This document shows positions 20,205 to 27,323 of a stretch of 64,000 nt of DNA, one piece after another; positions within the stretch are counted from its first letter, which is position 1; every line of letters begins with the position of its first letter. The translations under genes were made by a program, and so were the position numbers. Below the pieces are notes generated by a model, which was given only the letters and a program-made list of their open reading frames with translations, was not told the origin of the DNA and made no database searches. Source of the stretch: Achromobacter xylosoxidans A8 (GTDB lineage: Bacteria > Pseudomonadota > Gammaproteobacteria > Burkholderiales > Burkholderiaceae_B); assembly GCF_000165835.1 (NCBI RefSeq), contig NC_014642.1:62001-126000 (forward strand), written 5' to 3'.

Positions 20205-21397
20205 GCTGCTGCCTCCAGGATGTGTACGAGCGCGGCGTTGTAGTTGCCAAGTTCGCAGGCGGCCATACCGATCGTTGCGTTGGGAACCTGGCGTTCGCCG
20301 GCGTGGTGTGTAAGTTGTTCGAAGACCTCCACGAAGGAGTAAAGCGGTGTGATGAACGGAGGGTGGCCTCGCGCGATCAATCCACCTGAGGTGCAGATGG
20401 GCATGCGGCCTCCCAACGCGGTTTCTCCAGCCGCGGCCTGGGCTGCGCCTTCGCCGCGCCGCGTCAAGCCCAGTGCTTCGCTGACCAGCACCTCGACAAT
20501 GGTGCAGGGCGCATAGAGTTCGGCGAAGTCGATGTCCTGAGCGGTCACTCCGGCTTCCTGGTAGGCACGGTTGCCGGCCCGCACCGCGGCGTTGAAGCCG
20601 ATCATGTCGGAGGGCACTTCGGAGATCTGGTGTGCGCCTTCGTGATGGAAGCCGCGTCCCAATAGACGTGCATAAGGTCGGTCCAAGTTGCGTGCGAATT
20701 CTTCGCTGGCCAGTACGATGCAGGCGGCGCCGTCAGAGCGCGGTGGCACTTCGTACAGACCGAAGGGTTCAACGATAGGGCGCTGCGCCAGCACATCGTC
20801 GAGCGTTACCGCTTCGCGATACTGGGCGAGTGGATTCAGTGCGGCATGGCGCCGGTTCTTGACCGCGACGCTGGCAATCTGCGCCCGCGTCGCGCCGGTT
20901 TCGTGCATGTAGCGCATCGCGTCCATGGCGTACCAGGAGATCGGCGTAAAGCCGAACGGCGTATGAAACGCCACATCGCCTGTAGCGCGCATTGAGCGGT
21001 TCATGTGCTCGGCACTGGCGACGGCGGTCTCGAAGTTCACGCCCAGGGCCAGGGCTACATCGGCCTTCCCGGTTTCTATCATCTGGGCGGCTTGGTCGAA
21101 CGCCAAGCCACCTGTCATCCCATTGCCGACCACCTCCATGACGACACCGTCGGTAGCCAGCCGCAGGTAATTGGCCATGAACGTACCGAAATAGAGCTGT
21201 TCGGTGTACGGCCGTGGGTGGCAGAACACCATGGCGTCGATGGCTTCCTTGCCGATACCCGCATGCGCGATCGCGTCCAGCACACAGCCGGCAAGCACTT
21301 CGTGCTCTTGCAAGCGCAGGTTGGATTCCGGAGGGGTTTGCAGGCGGCCGCAGGGGATGGCGGCGGCGCCGATGACCGTGACTCTCTTATTTGTCAT
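20201..21397 (-). CDS. SCP-x-type thiolase / lipid-transfer-like acyltransferase
   Basis: A 398-residue thiolase-like protein. VEVVGNGMTGGLAFDQAAQMI is near residue 85, RSDGAACIVLAS in mid-protein, FAELYAPCTIVEVLVSEALGL near 290 and a CTSGGLIARGHPPFITPLY box near 335. The canonical nucleophilic Cys context is not typical, which is common in the Ltp2-like aldolase/thiolase branch that works with DUF35. With the overlapping DUF35 gene it may cleave a beta-hydroxy or beta-keto side chain rather than act as a degradative thiolase. Confidence 0.88.
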   Translation of the reverse strand: MTNKRVTVIGAAAIPCGRLQTPPESNLRLQEHEVLAGCVLDAIAHAGIGKEAIDAMVFCHPRPYTEQLYFGTFMANYLRLATDGVVMEVVGNGMTGGLAFDQAAQMIETGKADVALALGVNFETAVASAEHMNRSMRATGDVAFHTPFGFTPISWYAMDAMRYMHETGATRAQIASVAVKNRRHAALNPLAQYREAVTLDDVLAQRPIVEPFGLYEVPPRSDGAACIVLASEEFARNLDRPYARLLGRGFHHEGAHQISEVPSDMIGFNAAVRAGNRAYQEAGVTAQDIDFAELYAPCTIVEVLVSEALGLTRRGEGAAQAAAGETALGGRMPICTSGGLIARGHPPFITPLYSFVEVFEQLTHHAGERQVPNATIGMAACELGNYNAALVHILEAAA

Positions 21398-21410
21398 ACG
21401 GATGCGCCTC

Positions 21411-22376
21411 TTATTGAGAATTCAGAAGGCCGGCACGTTCGACGAAGCGGCGTTCCTGCTTGTAGGCGTCAGCCGCCCATTCAGCGTATTGCTGAGGTGA
21501 CCGGTACCAGGGGAGCTGGTACAGCGTGTCGAGCAGCGTCTGGTTGCCGGGGGCTTCCAGGGCGGCCTTGAACGCATCATGCAGCCGCCCCACGATAGCC
21601 GCAGGCATATTGCGCGGCCCCACCAGGCCGTAAGGGGAGCCATAGACGATGTCGTAGTCGAGCTCCTTGGCCGTAGGCACATCGGGCAGGCGCGACAGGC
21701 GCTGCGCGTCGAAGATCGCCAGGATTCGTGCTTTGTGCGCGTCGAACTGGCCGATCACGCTGCCTACGTTGTTCAGTGTGACCATGACATGGCCCCCGAG
21801 CATGGCGGTAGTGGTTTCGCCGCCGCCCTTGAAGGGAACATGCACGGCCTCGAAACCCGCCTGGCGGGCGAGCTCTTCCATCAGAAGATGCAGTGATGAC
21901 CCTTGGCCGGGCGTGCCGTAGGTCAACCGTCCAGGGTTGGCCTTGGCCCAGGCAATCATTTCCTTTAACGTCTTGAAGGGCGAGTCCTCGCGTACCGCGA
22001 CCGCGAACGTGTAGCCGCCTAGGCCAATGATCCAGGTAAATTCATCGAGGGGATTCCAGTCCACTTTCTGCATATGCGGCTGGCGCAGCAGCGATATCGT
22101 GCTGGCGGCAATCGTGTATCCGTCCGGTTTGGCCTTGCGCGCCATCTGAATGGGGCCGATAGTGCCATTGCCGCCGGGCTTATTTTCGACGATGACGGGC
22201 TGGCCCAGATGTTGCGAAGCCAGTTCAGCCAGTTTGCGGTACTGAGCATCGGTGGGCCCGGAGCTATATGGCACTACGAGCGTGATCGGGTGATTTGGGA
22301 AGTCCTGAGCCTGTGCAGCGCGCGGCCCAGTTAGCAATAGCGATGCGGCGCAGATGGCGCCAAGTAACTGTCTCAT
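21411..22376 (-). CDS. Bug-family substrate-binding protein, first gene of the sigma-54 operon
   Basis: A 321-residue exported Bug protein. The start at 22376 follows AAAAAAGGAGAC; a longer frame exists but lacks a signal peptide in place. A signal sequence (LLGAICAASLLLTGPRAAQA) precedes QDFPNHPITLVVPYSSG. VIVENKPGGNGTIG and LTYGTPGQGSSLHLLMEEL are family hallmarks. As the promoter-proximal gene of a catabolic operon it probably binds the substrate whose breakdown the rest of the operon performs. Confidence 0.93.
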   Translation of the reverse strand: MRQLLGAICAASLLLTGPRAAQAQDFPNHPITLVVPYSSGPTDAQYRKLAELASQHLGQPVIVENKPGGNGTIGPIQMARKAKPDGYTIAASTISLLRQPHMQKVDWNPLDEFTWIIGLGGYTFAVAVREDSPFKTLKEMIAWAKANPGRLTYGTPGQGSSLHLLMEELARQAGFEAVHVPFKGGGETTTAMLGGHVMVTLNNVGSVIGQFDAHKARILAIFDAQRLSRLPDVPTAKELDYDIVYGSPYGLVGPRNMPAAIVGRLHDAFKAALEAPGNQTLLDTLYQLPWYRSPQQYAEWAADAYKQERRFVERAGLLNSQ

Positions 22377-22453
22377 GATGTCTCCTTTTTTTAATCGACG
22401 ACCGCCTAATCCGGGCAAGACGGCGCTGCGAATCAGGTTGGTAAGCACATATA

Positions 22454-22469
22454 TGCAATAAGCGTGCCA
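22454..22469 (-). promoter_or_regulatory. Sigma-54 (RpoN) promoter
   Basis: The minus strand reads TGGCACGCTTATTGCA. GG at 22468-22467 and GC at 22456-22455 are separated by ten bases, which matches the -24/-12 consensus TGGCAC-N5-TTGC exactly. It faces the Bug gene 78 bases downstream, and the divergent gene encodes a sigma-54 activator, so function is strongly supported. Confidence 0.93.
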
Positions 22470-22538
22470 GTTTTTCGCCTTGTGGTTAGACTTGTCGCGC
22501 GTAGAATGTGACCTTATTAAGAGCACTGGCCGTCCTCA

Positions 22539-24218
22539 ATGACTACATCATCTAAAACTGTCTCAAATATAGACACTAATTCCAGTAGCGAAGCCGATGG
22601 AATATGGGTGCGGGATCCGGTATCGGCGACACTGTGTGTCCATGGCATTGCGCGGCAGGATGCAGTGCGGGCACGCATACTTCCGGCTCTTGAGGCGTGG
22701 CTGCTGAGGGGACAGGGGGCAGGACTGTTTCCCGTCGACGGCCAGCCCGCGCTGATCGTGGTGGTCAGGGTGGTGGAGTCGGCGCAATGGATGCTGATCA
22801 AATCCGCGCGCGATCGAGATGCCTTGCCGCAGTTTCTCACCAGCGTGCCGTTTGCCGCGTCCATACTCAATCATTTCCTGACCAGCACGCACGACGCCAT
22901 CTCGGTAGTCGACAAAGAGGGCATTCTGCGATACATCAGTCCCACTCACGAACGATGGCTAGGCCTGAAGCCAGGCGAGGCTTTAGGGCAGCCATCCCAG
23001 GCAATCATTCCTAACTCGCGCATGACGGATGTGGTCGCCTCAGGCCTCGCGGAAATAGGTCATCCCTATTCGGCCGATGGCGTCGCCACGCGCATCGTCA
23101 GCCGGATCCCAATCCGTGAAATGGGAGAAGTGGTCGGAGTGGTGGGGCGGACCTTATTCAAAGGGCCCGAAGTGGTGCAACGCATGTACCGTGAAGTGTC
23201 GCGCTTGCAAAATGAAGTCGCCCGTTATCAGCGCACGCTGGGGGTGATGGAGCCTGAGCCTGAATCGCTTAGCCGACTAGTCGGGCATAGCGTGCCGATG
23301 CACGAACTTAAGAAGGATATCCGGCTAGTGGCCGAGCTGGATGTTCCGGTGCTGATTCTCGGCGAAAGCGGCACAGGGAAAGAACTCGTTGCCCAAGCCT
23401 TGCATGGGCTAAGTGCCCGTAGCGCCCGGCAAATGGTGTCGCTGAATCTTGCTGCCCTGCCATCAAGTTTGTTAGAGGCGGAATTGTTTGGCTATGCACC
23501 GGGCAGTTTCACCGGCAGTCACAAGCAGGGGCGCGTCGGCAAATTCGAACTTGCCGATCAAAGCACAGTATTCCTTGACGAGGTGGGTGATATTCCGGCG
23601 GATATCCAGGTGAAGTTGCTGCGGGTCCTGGAAGATCAGACCGTGGAGCGTCTGGGAGAGCATCGTTCGCGGAGAGTAGATTTCCGCCTCGTAGCCGCTA
23701 CCCATCAGCATATGGATGAACTCATCTCGTCGGGTCAGTTCCGCCTAGATCTCTTCTATCGTCTGGCAGGCGTTACGCTTCATATTCCGCGGCTTTCGGA
23801 TCGTACTGAAGATATTCCAGAACTACTGGCGCATTTCGTTCAGCGCTTCTGTGCCAGGAATCGTTGGGAATTGCCAGATGTCCATCCGGATGTCGCTCCC
23901 TTTCTGGCCCAACAGCCATGGCCAGGCAATGTGCGCCAGTTGCGCCAACGCGTTGAAGAAGCATTAGTCTTTTCTGCTGGCCGACAGCTCGAACGACGGC
24001 ATTTCGAGCGTGGCGGATCGGCCGTCTTTGGACGCCCCGAGACGCCTTTCGTGGCATCCGTCCAGGTCGCGTCACCGTTTGGCACTCAGACGTTGCAAGA
24101 AACCATGCGTGTGGCGGTTCGGCGGGCAGTGGAGGACCACAGCGGTAACAAGCAGCGGGCCGCGCGTGCGCTGGGCATTTCTAGATCGTATCTCTACCGG
24201 CTGTTGGGCGATTATTAG
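22539..24218 (+). CDS. Sigma-54-dependent transcriptional activator with PAS domain
   Basis: A 559-residue enhancer-binding protein. An N-terminal region is followed by a PAS domain (STHDAISVVDKEGILRYISP, near 115-135), the AAA+ domain with Walker A GESGTGKE (~275) and Walker B TVFLDEVGD (~345), and a C-terminal Fis HTH (HSGNKQRAARALGISRSYLYRLL). The sigma-54 contact loop reads GSFTGS instead of GAFTGA, a tolerated but notable change. The gene diverges from the RpoN promoter at 22.46 kb. The PAS or upstream region probably senses a pathway compound. Confidence 0.94.
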   Translation: MTTSSKTVSNIDTNSSSEADGIWVRDPVSATLCVHGIARQDAVRARILPALEAWLLRGQGAGLFPVDGQPALIVVVRVVESAQWMLIKSARDRDALPQFLTSVPFAASILNHFLTSTHDAISVVDKEGILRYISPTHERWLGLKPGEALGQPSQAIIPNSRMTDVVASGLAEIGHPYSADGVATRIVSRIPIREMGEVVGVVGRTLFKGPEVVQRMYREVSRLQNEVARYQRTLGVMEPEPESLSRLVGHSVPMHELKKDIRLVAELDVPVLILGESGTGKELVAQALHGLSARSARQMVSLNLAALPSSLLEAELFGYAPGSFTGSHKQGRVGKFELADQSTVFLDEVGDIPADIQVKLLRVLEDQTVERLGEHRSRRVDFRLVAATHQHMDELISSGQFRLDLFYRLAGVTLHIPRLSDRTEDIPELLAHFVQRFCARNRWELPDVHPDVAPFLAQQPWPGNVRQLRQRVEEALVFSAGRQLERRHFERGGSAVFGRPETPFVASVQVASPFGTQTLQETMRVAVRRAVEDHSGNKQRAARALGISRSYLYRLLGDY

Positions 24219-24356
24219 CGCACCGCGTGTGGGTTCGCGCAAAAAAGCGGCGTTACCAGGATTTAGTAGAAAGGTTTGGCTTTTCATCATTGTGCGTATG
24301 GATGGCAACGCTGGTTTCGCCTTGAGCGAATCTTCGGGACCGAGGCGGAGGCAGAG

Positions 24357-24938
24357 TTAGGGGGCATGCTTGTTCGCCTTGGCCTGGGCCTGCCGCCATT
24401 GGGAGAGCCATTCCGCGGCCGCCGCCACGGATTCACACCTGGCCAGCACCTTCTGGAGGTGATCGGGCCTGTCGGGCTCTTGCACCACCAGGACAGTCTT
24501 TTCGTCCAATGACTGCAGGGGCTCCGCCCGTCCACGCTGCCATGCTCTTAATTTGCGTTCGGCAAGCGCGATTGCGGTGGCCGGGTCGTCGGTGCAGCCG
24601 AGTCAGGACGATCGATCCCACGTGCCGCCGTGAAGGCAGCGGACATCGCAAAAGGGACGACCCCACCATTCGTCCAGCTGTTTTCGACTTCGGCGTTCGT
24701 TCGATGTGTCATCGAAAGCTGCTGGCAACACAGGGTCCACCGGAAGCTTCATGGGTCGTGCTGTTGCTGGCAGCCGGTGGTGATGTGTGGCTCTTTTTCG
24801 GAGGCGTGCCAGGATGTGAAACCATGCCCCCGTGCAAATACCTTCTAGTGCTTGGTTATGCGGAATACCGTCACGTTTTGCGCGTTGCTTTGCTTCTCCT
24901 TTCACGCGCGCGAGGAGTCCTGAACTGGGGGAGGGCAT
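24357..24938 (-). pseudogene. Module-containing accessory gene interrupted by one in-frame TGA
   Basis: From ATG at 24938 (AAGGAA upstream) the frame runs to a TGA at 24603-24605, then continues in the same frame for 82 more good codons to TAA at 24357. The N-terminus (GEAKQRAKRDGIPHNQALEG, then WFHILARL) resembles the short helical module also found in five other proteins of the region. The part after the TGA reads DDPATAIALAERKLRAWQRG and ends in a charged helix AEWLSQWRQAQAKANKHAP. A single nonsense mutation is the simplest reading; recoding is not excluded. Confidence 0.6.
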
Positions 24939-25014
24939 TTTCAGTTCCTTAGAGCCGCACGCATGCCCACTTGCTTGCGTCAAGGAATGAAAATAGGGAA
25001 GGCGCTCATCACGC

Positions 25015-25032
25015 GGGGGGGGGAGGGGGGGG
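25015..25032. repeat. Homopolymeric G9-A-G8 tract
   Basis: Nine G residues, one A and eight G residues lie between an interrupted gene (starting at 24938 on the minus strand) and the XRE regulator gene. Such tracts are prone to slippage. No promoter could be aligned to it with confidence. The rest of 24939-25175 holds no supported gene. Confidence 0.7.
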
Positions 25033-25175
25033 CGCCATGTGGGCTGCTTGCGCAGAAGGCGCGCGAGGACGCTAAGTGGAGCCGACCGGGGAACAAGGGA
25101 GAAGGATACGTCGGGGGGCGAGTTCACAAATGTTAGCGCCGTGAAAGGCCGGGGCCCTTCCAGGGCGAATCGGAT

Positions 25176-25802
25176 CTAGTGTGGCATCATGTTCAGGACG
25201 AAGGCTCGGCGAGCTTTGTCGCAGGAAAATGGGAAACGTTGAAGAACTGCCAGCATGTCGTTTTCGAAGTCGGGGCCGGCTCCGGCTGGTCGTAGAAATC
25301 GAATCCCTTGCTTGCGACCGGCTCTGGCAAGGTTCACCAGAACTTCGCACCAGTCCTCTGACACCTCGAGAACCTGACGAAGCGCTGGCTCATTCTCAAT
25401 GCGCACGTTGGCACTCTTCAGGATATCGAAAAGGGCATTCACATCGCTCCTCGCACGAGGATGGACTACTCGGGTGCCCGTCGGCATGGACGGATCATTC
25501 AGGATGCGGCTTTCCTGTTCGAATCGCTGGGCGAACTCGGGGTCGAAGCGGAGTGCCAGTTCTCGAGTCCCTTCGATGAATTCGAAACCCAGCCGTTCGA
25601 GGTGACGCTGGACGACGACGAACTTGTCGAACGGCAAGGTGCGATCCCCGGCTTCGATGCGGGCGAGCGTAGTGTGATGGATGCCTAATTCTTTGGCGAG
25701 TTGGGCCAACGTACGCGGGCGCAGGGTGCGCGCGACAGAAACCAATTGGCCGAATACTCTTTCGTCGACAGATTGCAGAATGCGCCGGGTCTTGATCGGC
25801 AT
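25176..25802 (-). CDS. XRE-family (HTH) transcriptional regulator
   Basis: A 208-residue protein with an N-terminal HTH_3 domain: RTLAQLAKELGIHHTTLARIEAGDRTLPFDKFVVVQRHLERLGFEF (residues ~28-75). The rest (~130 residues) is helical and not recognised; PEFAQRFEQESRI and DWCEVLVNLARAG suggest a dimerisation or effector domain. No toxin gene directly overlaps it. Two copies of a ten-base palindrome just upstream of the start suggest autoregulation. Confidence 0.85.
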   Translation of the reverse strand: MPIKTRRILQSVDERVFGQLVSVARTLRPRTLAQLAKELGIHHTTLARIEAGDRTLPFDKFVVVQRHLERLGFEFIEGTRELALRFDPEFAQRFEQESRILNDPSMPTGTRVVHPRARSDVNALFDILKSANVRIENEPALRQVLEVSEDWCEVLVNLARAGRKQGIRFLRPAGAGPDFENDMLAVLQRFPFSCDKARRAFVLNMMPH

Positions 25803-25814
25803 GATTGTACGTTA

Positions 25815-25845
25815 AAGTATAGTTGATAGCATATTAAGTATACTT
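25815..25845. promoter_or_regulatory. Twin operator of the XRE regulator
   Basis: AAGTATACTT (25836-25845) is a perfect ten-base palindrome, and AAGTATAGTT (25815-25824) differs at one position. Their starts are 21 bases apart, two helical turns, so two dimers would bind on the same DNA face. They lie 13-43 bases upstream of the XRE start codon. Confidence 0.7.
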
Positions 25846-25935
25846 CGATGGGGCTGACAAGGGTGCTAGTGCTCGTGTGCAACGGCCCCAACCTGCATGA
25901 CGCGGGCGCGGCGTTTGGGTCGTCGGCCTTGCTGA

Positions 25936-25965
25936 TTGACTCTGCCTACCGGGGGTCGGTACATT
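25936..25965 (+). promoter_or_regulatory. Sigma-70-like promoter of the truncated DUF5623-like gene
   Basis: TTGACT (25936-25941), 18 bases, TACATT (25960-25965). The same hexamers and spacing occur upstream of the paralog at 31457-31486, and the following block up to the start codon is also conserved between the two copies, including GCTCCTAGAGC. The conservation supports function. Confidence 0.65.
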
Positions 25966-26109
25966 TGGCAGTGCGTTGGCACGCGCATGACACCGTCTCC
26001 CAAAGCTCCTAGAGCAGTGCTTTTGATCTCCCTTCGGCCGATCCCTTCATTCGCGGCCTGCGGCAGTGCGACGGTGACGCTGTGCACGAGGCCTTGAGGA
26101 CCGAAGCGC

Positions 26110-27009
26110 ATGAATATCGCCAGCATTCGGCCGTCTACCGTGGATGGCATCAAGCAACTCGCTAAGAAAATTCACGGCGAGCAGAGAATCTCCTATGTCC
26201 TTGCCCTCGACGAGGCAAGCCGTCAAGCCGGCTACGACAACTTCGTGAACGCGAAGCGCCAGCTCGGCCGAGAACATGTGCCAGACCTTCATCCCGTCTA
26301 TCTTTCCGTCCACTGGTGCAGCGGGCGCGCGAACAACGTTAAGCGAGCGCTTTCCGATCTAAGCTCCGGTCGGGAGCTCCTCCGATTGGATCTCTCTCGG
26401 CCGCTGCTTGAGATTGTGCCCAAGCACCGTGCCCCGCATGCCCGTGGTCTCTTCGGTTTTCGCATGGAGTACGAGGATCACTTGGAACACCGGCTGAACG
26501 TGGATGCACAGGATAAGGCTCGTCAGCTACTGCTGGGGGCGGCGCGGAGCCTGCGCTTTATGGAAGCGACAGGGCTGCAACCCGTAACGACCAGGAAGTA
26601 TCAAAAACTCCAACGATTGATGACGCGATTGCCTGGTAGGGACCATGACTCAGACTGGTTCGACCCTGTCAGCGCCTCCTACGTATGTCTCAATGAGCCT
26701 GATGATCCCATTAGGGTGAGCTCACCGGAACGCGATCAGTGGCTCGCGCAGAACGGTTTGAGTTGTGTCGCGCCTGACTGGCCCGGAATTTACTGCCCTT
26801 GGTCATGCATGCCGTATCTGATAAGTCCGGACGGCGCATTGTTACAACGTGTAGCTAGCGCTCTCGTCCGGGTCAGGCCGATTAGGGCCCCTGGGTTCTG
26901 GCCACACGAGACTGGGATCTGCAACGATGAGTTTGTCAGTCCCAGGCGCCAGGCGGATGCAAAGCCGCGCCGACGGCGGCCCGGTCCGTTCTGGGTCGGA
27001 CACTTGTGA
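26110..27009 (+). CDS. DUF5623-like protein, C-terminally truncated paralog
   Basis: A 299-residue protein nearly collinear with the first ~298 residues of the 448-residue protein at 31634. Both open MNIASIRPST and share the helical module (IKQLAKKI, ALDEASRQAGYDNFVNAKRQL), RSLRFMEATGLQPVTT, the D-H-DSDWFDP segment and WPHE-G-CND-FVSP-RQADAKPRR. I recognise the pattern as the family usually labelled DUF5623; no biochemical function is known to me. This copy stops at RRPGPFWVGHL, where the full-length paralog continues with a C-terminal domain of about 150 residues. Confidence 0.8.
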   Translation: MNIASIRPSTVDGIKQLAKKIHGEQRISYVLALDEASRQAGYDNFVNAKRQLGREHVPDLHPVYLSVHWCSGRANNVKRALSDLSSGRELLRLDLSRPLLEIVPKHRAPHARGLFGFRMEYEDHLEHRLNVDAQDKARQLLLGAARSLRFMEATGLQPVTTRKYQKLQRLMTRLPGRDHDSDWFDPVSASYVCLNEPDDPIRVSSPERDQWLAQNGLSCVAPDWPGIYCPWSCMPYLISPDGALLQRVASALVRVRPIRAPGFWPHETGICNDEFVSPRRQADAKPRRRRPGPFWVGHL

Positions 27010-27123
27010 AACGAGGAAAGAGCTTGTTGAATGTGGCGATGTGTTGGCTCGCAGCCAGCATATGGTCAGGATAGGAACGGAAATTGCTGGTGAGACTCCC
27101 CGCGTACAAAGAAGGGAGCTGAA

Positions 27124-27309
27124 ATGACCGACGACCTAAAGAAGAGGGGCGCGCAGGATCGCTCACGTGTGAACGTCAATGAAGCGCATGAAGTGCAGTA
27201 CTGGACGCGTGAACTGGGTGTCTCTGAGGCGCAGCTGAAAGCAGCCGTGCAGGCAGTGGGCGTCTCCGCCGACGCGATTAGACAATACTTGGCTAAGACT
27301 GCACGCTAG
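27124..27309 (+). CDS. DUF3606 domain protein
   Basis: A 61-residue protein that is almost all one DUF3606 domain: DRSRVNVNEAHEVQYWTRELGVSEAQLKAAVQAVG. The segment EVQYWTRELG-VS--QL--AV--VG is the signature of this small family, which is often encoded near DNA-repair ligases and stress genes. GGGAGC lies seven bases before the ATG. It is 14 bases upstream of ligD and is probably co-transcribed. Its function is unknown. Confidence 0.9.
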   Translation: MTDDLKKRGAQDRSRVNVNEAHEVQYWTRELGVSEAQLKAAVQAVGVSADAIRQYLAKTAR

Positions 27310-27323
27310 CCGAGACGGCACCA

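Noticed and set aside
25974..25996. TTGGCACGCGCATGAC upstream of 26110 as a sigma-54 promoter
   Set aside because: The -24 part fits, but the required GC at -12 is missing; the conserved TTGACT/TACATT pair explains the conservation better.
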